From Bacteroidota bacterium (GTDB lineage: Bacteria; Bacteroidota; Bacteroidia; Bacteroidales; Tannerellaceae): a stretch of 64,000 nucleotides of DNA. Below, piece after piece: positions 8,246 to 17,765 of this stretch. The notes under the pieces were generated by a model. That model searched no databases, had not been told where the DNA came from, and saw only the letters and a list, made by a program, of their open reading frames with translations. The stretch is from positions 124,001 through 188,000 of the forward strand of contig JAEYVY010000006.1 of NCBI GenBank assembly GCA_023429375.1, in the 5' to 3' direction. A program made the translations under genes and the position numbers. The number at the start of each line of letters is the position of its first letter. Positions within the stretch are counted from its first letter, which is position 1.

Positions 8246-10303
8246 TTATTTTTCTATCCTTATACGGGCATCAACAGCGAATAAACCTCTTTCTGTTGCC
8301 AAAACAGGGTTAATATCCATTTCTTTGATTTCCGTAGCAAAACGAAGCAGAATAGATAAACGTACAATCATATCAGCATATTTTTGTTCGTCTATGCCCT
8401 TCTGGCCACGCGTTCCTTTAATAATTGGGTATCCTCTCAGAGACCGGATCATAGAATATGTTTCATCGTATGACAAAGGAGCCAAACCATAAGACACATC
8501 CTTCAATACTTCAACAAAAATACCTCCTAAACCGCATAGCACAACATGTCCAAAGCGGTCTTCGTATTTAGCACCAAGGAAAAGTTCTTGTCCTTTAAGC
8601 ATCGGTTGTATCATGACTCCGGTAACATCCGGCATATTCATCATACGTTCTATTTCAAACAATAGATGCTCTTCTGTATTGATATTGAGAGACACACCTC
8701 CAACATCGCTTTTATGAACTGGTCCTACTACTTTTGCAACAACAGGGAATCCGATTGATTTAGCAAAGGCCAATAGTTCTTCTTTATCAGCTGATACATG
8801 TTCTTCTACCAATGGAATATTGGCTGCACCTAATAATCTTCTAACATTATCCGGACTAATATAGCCACTAGGCAGGGTATCGACTATTCTTCTTACTTCA
8901 GCAATATTTACTCCAAATAATTGGAAATCATTATTTGCAGGCTTTGGCGTATTGATGACTAAAGATAAACCAGTACCAAGCGTCACTTCATCAGAGAAGT
9001 TTACGTGCCCTTTTTTGATAAAGTTCTTTACCTCCGGACCAGCTGTTACAATAGATGGAAGGATTGGGAAAATTGGTTTCTTACACTCTTCCATTTTCTT
9101 ATGAAGCACTTCGTAAGCGTCATATAGTTTCATCAAACCGGTACTACCGAAGATGACAATAATCAGATCGACTTCATCAAATCTATTTTCACAGTAATCG
9201 ATAGCTGTTGCCAAATGCTCTGGAGTTCCTGTACCGATAATATCAATTGGATTGCCTACGGCAGCACCTGGAAGTAGTTTTGATTTTAGTTCTGCCGCAA
9301 TTGGACCGTCTAAATTTGGCACGTTCAAGCGTCCTTTTGAAAGAGCATCCGCCAACATAACAGCAGGACCTCCAGCATGCGTAACAATAGCGCAATTGCG
9401 TCCCTTCACCTCTTTCATAGTAAAGATACAAGCAACTGTAGTCAGCTCTTCACGGCTGAAACAGCGCACGATACCTGCCTTACGGAAAAGCGCTTCGACA
9501 GCTGAATCTGAACTGGCAATAGCACCTGTATGAGACGATGCGGCACGTTTACCGGACTCTGATGAGCCTGCTTTAATCGCTGCTATACGGCATCCTTTAC
9601 GAATCAAAGAAGAAGCGTGCAAAAGGAGTTTGTCCGGATCGCGAACGCTCTCGATATAAAGCATTTTGTATTTAGAGTCGGTTGCAGGATCAAAATGTCT
9701 ATCCATATATTCCAGAATATCCTCTACGCCATTTTGTTTTGAGTTTCCTACCGACCAAACTGACGAAAATTTCAAACCTTTAGTCAGAGCTGATTCGATA
9801 ATATAAAGTGCTGTAGCTCCGGAGCTGGAAATAAAATCTACACCTTCTGCGCTGAATTCAGGAATCGGACGGGTAAAGACACCTTGATAATTCATGTTCA
9901 TCACGCCTATACAGTTAGGTCCGATTAATGCTGCACCAGCTTCGTTTACACTTTTCAGTATCTGATCTTCTAATATACCGCCTTCTTTTGTTTCTTCACC
10001 AAAACCGGCAGAAATCATGATAAAGGCTTTAACCTGTTTTTCTTTAGCCAGAATTTCTACAACTTCCGGACATGCTGCGGCGGGAACAGCTATGATAGCA
10101 AGATCTGCTCCAGGGATATCACGTACATGGTTGTAAGATTTTACACCTTGTACGCTTGTTTCTTTGGGATTTACTACAAACAAATCCCCTTTATATTTCC
10201 CGTCAATCAGGTTTCTTACTATTAAACCACCGGGTTTATGCGCATTATTAGAACCTCCTACTACAACAATGCTTTTTGGATCAATCAGTTGATGATTTAT
10301 CAT
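8246..10303 (-). CDS. ADP-forming acyl-CoA (acetyl-CoA) synthetase, fused alpha-beta type
   Basis: NDP-forming acyl-CoA synthetase that interconverts acyl-CoA + ADP + Pi with acid + CoA + ATP, giving substrate-level ATP in fermentative metabolism. Domain order: CoA-binding Rossmann domain (DPKSIVVVGGSNNAHKPGG at the N-terminus), succinyl-CoA-ligase-like domain with SSSGATALYIIES, the phospho-histidine motif SHTGAIASSD, then a C-terminal ATP-grasp domain (VVAKVVGPVHKSDVGG). I use the ATG at 10303 (MINHQLIDPKSIVVV, 685 aa); an in-frame GTG at 10336 adds 11 residues without family support. The substrate acid cannot be told from sequence alone. Confidence 0.9.
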   Translation of the reverse strand: MINHQLIDPKSIVVVGGSNNAHKPGGLIVRNLIDGKYKGDLFVVNPKETSVQGVKSYNHVRDIPGADLAIIAVPAAACPEVVEILAKEKQVKAFIMISAGFGEETKEGGILEDQILKSVNEAGAALIGPNCIGVMNMNYQGVFTRPIPEFSAEGVDFISSSGATALYIIESALTKGLKFSSVWSVGNSKQNGVEDILEYMDRHFDPATDSKYKMLYIESVRDPDKLLLHASSLIRKGCRIAAIKAGSSESGKRAASSHTGAIASSDSAVEALFRKAGIVRCFSREELTTVACIFTMKEVKGRNCAIVTHAGGPAVMLADALSKGRLNVPNLDGPIAAELKSKLLPGAAVGNPIDIIGTGTPEHLATAIDYCENRFDEVDLIIVIFGSTGLMKLYDAYEVLHKKMEECKKPIFPILPSIVTAGPEVKNFIKKGHVNFSDEVTLGTGLSLVINTPKPANNDFQLFGVNIAEVRRIVDTLPSGYISPDNVRRLLGAANIPLVEEHVSADKEELLAFAKSIGFPVVAKVVGPVHKSDVGGVSLNINTEEHLLFEIERMMNMPDVTGVMIQPMLKGQELFLGAKYEDRFGHVVLCGLGGIFVEVLKDVSYGLAPLSYDETYSMIRSLRGYPIIKGTRGQKGIDEQKYADMIVRLSILLRFATEIKEMDINPVLATERGLFAVDARIRIEK

Positions 10304-10409
10304 GTCATTTTGATTATTATATTCGTTTAGCAACACAACAAATATAATCTTTTATCTATTTAAGATAATATTTCAAATGAAATAATTTACATTATGACAG
10401 AACAAAAAA

Positions 10410-12755
10410 TCAATCGAACATTTTATCGATTCCACCAACATCATTTCGATTATCTCTATGTGTATTTTCATACACACGAGCACATGGATCAGCATATTCT
10501 TCAGGGATTTCGAAATTTTCATCTTCAGAATAACCTAAAGTCTTGTCTGCATATACTTTTTGCATGAAAAGTCCGTAAATAGGCAATGCCATGGCAGCAC
10601 CCTGCCCTTCGCTGATTCTGTCGAAATGGATAGATCGATCTTCGCCACCTACCCAACATCCTGAAACTAATCTTGGTGTGAAGGCCATAAACCAACCGTC
10701 CGAATGATTTTGAGATGTACCGGTTTTACCTCCCATTGGAGCTTTTATTCCGTAACGGAAACGTACACGGCTACCTGTACCTCCATCTATTACTTTCCGC
10801 AACATATGAAGCATTTTATAAGACGCATCTTCTGTAAGAACCTCATTTACATGCGGATTAAATGTAGCTATCGTATTTCCAAACGAATCTTCAATACGGG
10901 TTACAAATAATGGCTCGATGCGAATACCCTTGTTTGGAAATACCGTATATCCGCTAACCATTTCAGACACGGAAACGTCTGGCGTACCTAAACAAACTGC
11001 AACTACCGGGTCAATATCAGATTTTAATCCAAACGAATGGAGCAAACGTACAAAGGTGTATGGTGATAACTGTTTCATCAAATAGGCCGTTACCCAGTTC
11101 GATGATTTTTGCAACCCCCATTCAATGGTAACCATTTCGCCTTCATTTTCTTTAGTAGAGTTATTTGGAACCCACGGTTTGCCGTTTTCATCCATCAATT
11201 GCTGTGGAACATGAAGCATCCTGTCACAAGGACTGATACCTTCAATCATGGCTAACGAATATAAGAATGGTTTGATTGTAGAACCCACTTGCCTGCGTCC
11301 GGTACTTACCATATCGTATTGAAAGTATTTATAATCAATTCCGCCTACATAAGCTTTAACATGGCCTGTATGAGCATCCATTGACATAAATGCTGAGCGT
11401 AAAAAACCTTTATGATAACGGATTGAATCCCATGGAGACATAATTGTATCTTTGGTGCCTTCCCAGCTAAATACGCGCATTTCTACAGGCTTCTTAAATT
11501 CATTCTTTATTTCAGAATCGCTCATTCCGCTTTTCTTCATTTCACGATAACGATCTGTCTGTTTCATTGCATTGGTCATCATCGTATCAACTTGACCAGC
11601 AGAAACAGATCTTGAGAATGGAGCATAGCTACGCCCCGCTTTCTCACGAGTAAATGCAGGCTGAACATCAGTTTTCATATGTTGTTGCAGAGCTTCTTCT
11701 GCATAGCGCTGCATACGTGAATCTATGGTTGTATAAATCTTAAGCCCGTCAGTATAGATATTATACTCTTCACCATTCGCTTTTTTATTCTTATTACACC
11801 AACCATATAGTGGATTGGTTTCCCATGCAATAGAATCCTCTTTGAACTTTTGCGCCTGCCATGCCATATACTTTTTCCTTTCCGGTTTCTTGGCAGTCAT
11901 CATTACTCTCAAGTATTCTCTGAAATAGGTTGCTAATCCTTCTTTATGATCCACTCTATTATAATGTATAGTCAAAGGCAATTGCATCAACGAATCACAT
12001 TCGGCTTTTGTCAAGTAACCAGCCTTTTCCATTTGACTTAGAACCGTATTCCTGCGTCCTCTTGTACGTTCGTTATGTCTTAACGGGTTGAAATACGAAG
12101 GGTTCTTACACATACCAACCAGCGTGGCTGCTTCTTCGATCTTCAACAACTTAGGAGTTGTGCCAAAATACACGCGGGCTGCCGATTGAATACCAACAGC
12201 ATTATTTAAGAAGTCGAATTTATCCAGATACATGGTTAGAATTTCTTCCTTCGTATAGAATCGTTCCAACTGAACGGCAATAACCCATTCAATAGGCTTC
12301 TGCAATAAACGTTCGAGGATATTGTCTGCACTGGGTGAGAATAATTGCTTAGCAAGCTGTTGAGAGATGGTACTACCCCCTCCGGCACTTTTCTGGAACA
12401 GTAAACCTCTTTTAATAATGGCTCTGAACAATCCGAGTGCATCAATTCCGCTATGTTTAGTGAAACGTACGTCTTCTGTTGCAATAAGAGCCTTTACCAG
12501 ATCCGGCGAAAGGTCGTTGTAGGTAACACTTATACGGTTATCTTGACTCCTCGCATAGCTACCAAGCATCTTCGAATCGGAAGAGATTATTTGAGAAGCA
12601 TATTTATCAATTGGATTTTCCAGTTGTTCTATAGGAGGCATATATCCGATAGAACCATTGGCTATTGCTGTAAATATTATAGCAGCAAAACCTAAACCCA
12701 GAGCAAAGATTATCCAGCTTATAATAATGATCTGTTTTGTCCATTTAAAAGCCAT
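10410..12755 (-). CDS. mrcA: Penicillin-binding protein 1A (class A PBP)
   Basis: Bifunctional peptidoglycan synthase anchored in the inner membrane, 781 aa. One N-terminal membrane helix (about 8-31) precedes the glycosyltransferase (GT51) domain with ALIATEDVRFTKHSGID near 90 and GGGSTISQQLAKQLF near 125. The transpeptidase domain has the active serine in GSTIKPF (near 488), the SSN motif (near 550) and KTGTSQNHSDGWF (near 673). An extra segment between the domains (about 290-420) contains a Met- and Lys-rich stretch. All catalytic motifs are present. It stands alone between leftward and rightward units. Confidence 0.95.
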   Translation of the reverse strand: MAFKWTKQIIIISWIIFALGLGFAAIIFTAIANGSIGYMPPIEQLENPIDKYASQIISSDSKMLGSYARSQDNRISVTYNDLSPDLVKALIATEDVRFTKHSGIDALGLFRAIIKRGLLFQKSAGGGSTISQQLAKQLFSPSADNILERLLQKPIEWVIAVQLERFYTKEEILTMYLDKFDFLNNAVGIQSAARVYFGTTPKLLKIEEAATLVGMCKNPSYFNPLRHNERTRGRRNTVLSQMEKAGYLTKAECDSLMQLPLTIHYNRVDHKEGLATYFREYLRVMMTAKKPERKKYMAWQAQKFKEDSIAWETNPLYGWCNKNKKANGEEYNIYTDGLKIYTTIDSRMQRYAEEALQQHMKTDVQPAFTREKAGRSYAPFSRSVSAGQVDTMMTNAMKQTDRYREMKKSGMSDSEIKNEFKKPVEMRVFSWEGTKDTIMSPWDSIRYHKGFLRSAFMSMDAHTGHVKAYVGGIDYKYFQYDMVSTGRRQVGSTIKPFLYSLAMIEGISPCDRMLHVPQQLMDENGKPWVPNNSTKENEGEMVTIEWGLQKSSNWVTAYLMKQLSPYTFVRLLHSFGLKSDIDPVVAVCLGTPDVSVSEMVSGYTVFPNKGIRIEPLFVTRIEDSFGNTIATFNPHVNEVLTEDASYKMLHMLRKVIDGGTGSRVRFRYGIKAPMGGKTGTSQNHSDGWFMAFTPRLVSGCWVGGEDRSIHFDRISEGQGAAMALPIYGLFMQKVYADKTLGYSEDENFEIPEEYADPCARVYENTHRDNRNDVGGIDKMFD

Positions 12756-12881
12756 ACTGTATACTTACTTTTACTTTTATTAGAATTTTCAAAAAGCAAA
12801 GGTAATAAAAACTATTTGCTACATTGTTTTACTTCGCATTTTAGAGGATTTTTTACATCTCATTATAAAAAATGCTATAGC

Positions 12882-12895
12882 GTAACATATGTTAC
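12882..12895. repeat. 14-bp perfect palindrome between divergent genes
   Basis: GTAACATATGTTAC lies between the PBP1A gene and the divergent PepSY-type gene, in a 300-base AT-rich gap with no gene. It is a possible dimeric regulator site; no regulator is assigned. Confidence 0.35.
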
Positions 12896-13069
12896 TTTTA
12901 TTTCATTAAAATATTCGTATATATCTGATTTATAATAAATAATAAAGTTAATATAAAGTGTTGAAATAATTATTACGAGGTATTGGAATATAAAAATAAG
13001 ACCTCTATCTTCGCCGGCGATTATCGATTAATTAACACACAAAGGCAGGATAAGTCGCTAAGTTTATTT

Positions 13070-14623
13070 ATGGAAATAAAAGAGAAGAAAAATAAAGGTA
13101 AGAAGATGAAGCGTTGGCATAAGTGGGGAGGATTGATTTTTTCTTTCTTTTTTATCTTATTTGCCCTCTCCGGAATTTTCTTGAACCACAGGAAAGAAAT
13201 ATCCGGATTGGAAATAAACAGATCGTGGCTCCCCTCCTCCTACCATTATAATAAATGGAATAATGGTGCCGTAAAGGGAACATTAAAGTTGAGTCCTGAT
13301 TCAATCCTAATGTATGGAGGAGCCGGTGTGTTTTTGACCGATTCCTTAATGAATTCTGTCAATCTATATAATAAAGGTATAAAAGAGGGTGCAGACAACC
13401 AGATTGTCGGGAATATTGCAAAGACTACCGACGGTTCCCTTTTTGCAGTTACCACTTTTGATTTGTATAGCCTGGATCGTGAAGATGATAAATGGAACAA
13501 TATGTCTGGTTTACTTGATACAGACGAGCGTTTAAGCGATATACAATCCAAAGGAGACACCTTAGTCGTACTTTCTCGTTCACATTTATTTGTAGCTACT
13601 CCACCCTATAAGCAGTTTACGAAAATAGAACTGAAAGCGCCCTACGGTTATAAAAAGAAAGCAACGCTGTTCCGTACTATGTGGACATTACATAGTGGTG
13701 AATTGTTCCATCTGCCCGGTAAACTATTCGTAGATTTATTAGGAGTCGTATCTATCATCTTATGCGTGACGGGAATCATTATTACCTTTTTTCCAAAAAT
13801 CATGAAGCGACGCAAAAAGGCTAAAGCCGAAACAAAGCGTTTGGGTAATGTACTTAAGAATTCCTTCAAACTACATAACAAACTCGGCCTTTCACTACTA
13901 GTCTTTCTGATTGCGCTTGTATTATCGGGCATGTTCCTAAGGCCACCCCTTTTAATAGCGATTATACGCAGTAAAGTAGCCACTATACCCGGCACCATAC
14001 TTCACAGCGAAAATCCTTGGTTTGATAAGTTAAGATGCATTAGGTATGACGACTCCGCCAATGAATGGATGTTCTATTCATCGGAAGGATTTTATGGCAT
14101 GTCCGATTTTGATGTTCAACCGAAAGAGCTGCGTTACTCACCTCCCGTCAGTGTTATGGGTGTCAATGTGCTCGAAAAACATGAATCAGGCGTGTGGATT
14201 GTAGGTTCGTTCAGTGGTTTGTTTTATTGGAGCAAAGAAACCGGAAATAATATAGACGCCTATACCATGATGCCGGCAATGGTAAAACGAGGCGGCCCTC
14301 CTACCTTTACAAATGCCGTAGCAGGCTATTCAGCTGACTTAATGGGTGTGCCAGTTGCTTTTGACTATACGGTTGGTGCCAAACCATTAAAGAGATCAGC
14401 AATTGATATGGAAATGCCTGACTATATCACCCGGAATAGCAAAATATCTTTGTGGCATCTTTGTCTTGAGATACATGTAGGCAGAATATATTCACCCATT
14501 ATAGGCATGTTTTCTGATGTATTTGTATTTCTCGCAGGATTGATGGGATTGTCGATTCTGATAACAGGCTATTTTATGATACGTAGAAGGCAAAAGAAGC
14601 AAAAACCAGCCTCTAATCCCTAA
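13070..14623 (+). CDS. PepSY-associated transmembrane protein
   Basis: Inner-membrane protein of the PepSY-TM type, a family often associated with iron or heme reduction and uptake; its exact role here is unknown. The 517 residues carry a Lys-rich N-terminus, a membrane helix (about 20-40, GGLIFSFFFILFALSGIFLN), a large extracytoplasmic part, helices around LLGVVSIILCVTGIIITFF and GLSLLVFLIALVLSGMFL, a second soluble part and a final helix (FLAGLMGLSILITGYFMI) before a basic tail. The paired HKWGG and HNKLG helices are the family's repeated form. I use the ATG at 13070; the frame extends to a TTG at 12983, and an ATG at 13106 (MKRWHKWGG) is also possible. Confidence 0.8.
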   Translation: MEIKEKKNKGKKMKRWHKWGGLIFSFFFILFALSGIFLNHRKEISGLEINRSWLPSSYHYNKWNNGAVKGTLKLSPDSILMYGGAGVFLTDSLMNSVNLYNKGIKEGADNQIVGNIAKTTDGSLFAVTTFDLYSLDREDDKWNNMSGLLDTDERLSDIQSKGDTLVVLSRSHLFVATPPYKQFTKIELKAPYGYKKKATLFRTMWTLHSGELFHLPGKLFVDLLGVVSIILCVTGIIITFFPKIMKRRKKAKAETKRLGNVLKNSFKLHNKLGLSLLVFLIALVLSGMFLRPPLLIAIIRSKVATIPGTILHSENPWFDKLRCIRYDDSANEWMFYSSEGFYGMSDFDVQPKELRYSPPVSVMGVNVLEKHESGVWIVGSFSGLFYWSKETGNNIDAYTMMPAMVKRGGPPTFTNAVAGYSADLMGVPVAFDYTVGAKPLKRSAIDMEMPDYITRNSKISLWHLCLEIHVGRIYSPIIGMFSDVFVFLAGLMGLSILITGYFMIRRRQKKQKPASNP

Positions 14624-14706
14624 AACAAGCGAATATTTAAATAAGTTTATCATTTTGCCTGACGACAGAAATACTCTTTTGCAGCTTTTTATTAAAGCCT
14701 TATGAT

Positions 14707-14714
14707 TATATTTG
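14707..14714 (+). promoter_or_regulatory. -7 promoter box for the TPR/outer-membrane operon
   Basis: TATATTTG matches the TAnnTTTG consensus 52 bases before the ATG at 14766. No TTTG is found at the usual -33 spacing, so the call rests on the -7 box. Confidence 0.5.
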
Positions 14715-14765
14715 CAAGGAGAACAGACGGGGCAAAACCGCCTTGTAACAAAAAGCTAGAGGCTG

Positions 14766-17765
14766 ATGAAAAAAATTCTTATTTCACTATGTGTTGTGGT
14801 AGGGAGCCACACCGTACATGGGCAGCGTGCGCACCAGTATGAAGCTGCTGACCGACTATTTGTAGAAGGGAAAGAGTTGTTTATGTTGAAAAATTTTCCG
14901 GGCTGTATAGATAAGCTGCAGGCATATAAAGCCAAAGCTACGAACGCAGACCTGATTCAAGAGGCTGATTACATGCTTGTTGTAGCCGCTTTCGAGCAAG
15001 GACAAGCCAATGCAGACCACTTACTCAAAGAGTTTTTAGACACCTATCCTGATACAAGACATGAATCTATGGTCAACTTTATGATCGCATCTGTTCATTT
15101 TGATCGTGGAGAGTATGAGAAAGCAATTTTCTGGTTTAATCGTTCCAATATCGATTTACTGGGTGCCGTTCAACAAGAAGCTTACTCATTCCGTCTTGCC
15201 TATTCCTTACTCCAAAATGGCGAAAAAGATAAAGCGAAGTCTTATTTTGGACGTATCCAGCAGATAGGTAAAACCTATAATACGGCTTCTTCCTATTATT
15301 TGTCTTATATAGATTATGTGGATGGCGATTACAACAAAGCCTTGGCCGGATTTGCGAAACTAAAAGATAAGAAAGAATTTGGCCTTCAATCTCAGTATTA
15401 TACTACACAGATCTATTTTATTCAGAACAAATTTGATCGTGTCATCAAAGAAGGTGAAGCCTTATTGGAAAGCTATCCGAACGAAGCAAATAATAACGAA
15501 GTACACCGTCTGATTGGTAACTCTTATTATCGTTTGGGCAATCAAAATGCAGCCACAGAACATTTGTCTAAATATGTTTCCATGACAGACAGTCCTTTGC
15601 GTGGCGATTTATACATCTTAGGCGTTTGTTATTTCAACAAGAAAAATTACAATAGCGCAGCCGATATGCTGGGACGTGTAGTTACACAAAACGATGAATT
15701 ATCGCAAAATGCCTACCTCTATCTCGGACAATCCTATCTGAAGCTGAACGACAAGAACAATGCACGTATGTCGTTCGAGGCTGCTGCCACATCTAACTTT
15801 GACAAACAAGTTAAAGAAGTAGCTCTTTATAACTATGCCTTGTTGCTTCACGAAACATCGTTCTCTGGTTTTGGTGAATCCGTAACGGTATTCGAAGATT
15901 TCTTGAACGATTTTCCAAATTCCAAATACAACGATCGTGTAAACGATTATCTGACCGAAGTTTATCTGACAACCAAAAACTACAAGGCTGCTCTGACATC
16001 GATCGATAAGATTAATCGTCCGGGAACAAAAATATTGGAAGCAAAGCAAAACGTACTATTCCAATTAGGTACTCAGGCATTCACCAATATGAATCTGGAT
16101 GAAGCGGAAGATTACTTTAACAAAGCCATTGCCTTGGGCAATTACAACCAGGAGGCAAGAAATGATGCGTACTTCTGGAGGGGTGAAACTGCTTATCGCA
16201 AAGGAAATTACGTAAAAGCTGCTGCCGATTATAATGCCTACCTGAACAATACACGCCTTCGTAATTCAGATATGTATGCGTTGGCTAATTACAACTTAGG
16301 TTATAGCTATTTCAAGCAGAACAAATACAACGAAGCATTAGCTCGTTTCCGTCAATATACCGATTTGGAAAAGAACCAAGAGGCTGCTTCATATGCCGAT
16401 GCATATAATCGTATCGGTGACTGTTTGTATTATAACAGACAATTTGCAGATGCAGAAGCGGCTTATACACGTGCCGTAACTTTACAACCATCAGCGGGTG
16501 ACTATGCAGCCTACCAACGTGGTTTTATCATGGGATTACAGAAAGACTACCGTGGCAAGATCAATGCTATGAATCGTTTAATCAATGATTTCCCACAATC
16601 ACAATACGTTGATGATGCCCTCTTTGAAAAAGGACGTGCATACGTTATGCTGGAAGAAAGTAAAGGTGCCGCCGATGCTTTCAATACGTTGATAAGCAAA
16701 TTTCCGCAAAGCAGTCTGGCCCGCAAAGCAGGTGTTCAGTTAGGGTTGCTTTACTATAATGAAAATCAATTAGAAAAAGCAGCTGCCGAATATAAGAAGG
16801 TAATCAACAACTATCCGGGAAGTGAAGAAGCCAAAGTAGCTATTCAGGACTTGAAATCGGTTTATATCGATATGAACGATGTAAGTTCGTATGCTGCATA
16901 TGTGAATTCATTAGGAGGAAACATTCGTTTCGAAGTGAGCGAGCAAGATTCATTGACCTATATCGCGGCTGAAAAGCTATTCATGCGAGGAGATAACGCA
17001 GGAGCAAAAAGAAGTCTTGAAAGCTATCTGCAAACCTTCCCTGAAGGTGCCTTCAATTCAAATGCCAATTATTATTTAGGTTCTATTGCCTTCTCACGCA
17101 AAGAGTACGATCAAGCAATTGTTCTGTTTGAGAAAGTACTCGATAGCGGCGATTTGAAATTCCGTGAAGAAGCACTTGCCCGTAAGGCGGAGATCGAATA
17201 CTTGAATAAAGACTACGCAGATGCTTTACAAAGCTTCAAGACGCTGCAAGTAATTGCCGAAAAACCGGAAAACAAACAAGCAGCCGGTCTTGGATTGATG
17301 AGAAGCGCTCAATTCACCAACCAGCCTTTGGAAGCCTTACAAGCAGCCAATCAATTGTTGGAAGATCCTAAACTATCTCCAGAGATTCAGACCGAAGCCC
17401 GTTTCATTCGTGCAAAATCTTACATCTCACAGAATCAGGATAAAAAGGCGTTGGTTGACTTACAAGCATTAAGCAAAGATACACGCACAGTTCAAGGTGC
17501 TGAATCTAAATATTTATTGGCTCAAATCTATTTTGACAATAACGAAGGTGATAAGGCTGAAAAAGAATTGATGAGCTTTATTGAAAACGGAACGCCTCAC
17601 CAGTACTGGCTTGCACGCGGATTTATTCTGCTGGCAGATATTTACATCAGCCGTCAGGATGATTTCCAGGCAAGACAATACCTGACTAGTTTGAAAAACA
17701 ACTACAAAGGGAAGGATGATATTATCGATATGATTGAGGATAGATTGGGTAAACTTAAGAAATAA
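14766..17765 (+). CDS. Large periplasmic TPR-repeat protein
   Basis: The 999-residue protein starts with a signal peptide (MKKILISLCVVVGSHTVHGQ) and is then almost entirely tetratricopeptide repeats, for example GEYEKAIFWFNRSN, GNYVKAAADYNAYL, RQFADAEAAYTRAVTL and KEYDQAIVLFEKVL. Such proteins act as scaffolds. The stop overlaps the ATG of the next gene (17763-17767), so translation is probably coupled to the outer-membrane partner. That pairing suggests a cell-envelope complex; I do not know its substrate or a gene name. Confidence 0.85.
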   Translation: MKKILISLCVVVGSHTVHGQRAHQYEAADRLFVEGKELFMLKNFPGCIDKLQAYKAKATNADLIQEADYMLVVAAFEQGQANADHLLKEFLDTYPDTRHESMVNFMIASVHFDRGEYEKAIFWFNRSNIDLLGAVQQEAYSFRLAYSLLQNGEKDKAKSYFGRIQQIGKTYNTASSYYLSYIDYVDGDYNKALAGFAKLKDKKEFGLQSQYYTTQIYFIQNKFDRVIKEGEALLESYPNEANNNEVHRLIGNSYYRLGNQNAATEHLSKYVSMTDSPLRGDLYILGVCYFNKKNYNSAADMLGRVVTQNDELSQNAYLYLGQSYLKLNDKNNARMSFEAAATSNFDKQVKEVALYNYALLLHETSFSGFGESVTVFEDFLNDFPNSKYNDRVNDYLTEVYLTTKNYKAALTSIDKINRPGTKILEAKQNVLFQLGTQAFTNMNLDEAEDYFNKAIALGNYNQEARNDAYFWRGETAYRKGNYVKAAADYNAYLNNTRLRNSDMYALANYNLGYSYFKQNKYNEALARFRQYTDLEKNQEAASYADAYNRIGDCLYYNRQFADAEAAYTRAVTLQPSAGDYAAYQRGFIMGLQKDYRGKINAMNRLINDFPQSQYVDDALFEKGRAYVMLEESKGAADAFNTLISKFPQSSLARKAGVQLGLLYYNENQLEKAAAEYKKVINNYPGSEEAKVAIQDLKSVYIDMNDVSSYAAYVNSLGGNIRFEVSEQDSLTYIAAEKLFMRGDNAGAKRSLESYLQTFPEGAFNSNANYYLGSIAFSRKEYDQAIVLFEKVLDSGDLKFREEALARKAEIEYLNKDYADALQSFKTLQVIAEKPENKQAAGLGLMRSAQFTNQPLEALQAANQLLEDPKLSPEIQTEARFIRAKSYISQNQDKKALVDLQALSKDTRTVQGAESKYLLAQIYFDNNEGDKAEKELMSFIENGTPHQYWLARGFILLADIYISRQDDFQARQYLTSLKNNYKGKDDIIDMIEDRLGKLKK

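Noticed and set aside
10303..10336. Longer start of the acyl-CoA synthetase (GTG 10336)
   Set aside because: The ATG at 10303 directly precedes the conserved DPKSIVVVGG start and the extra 11 residues are not family-like.
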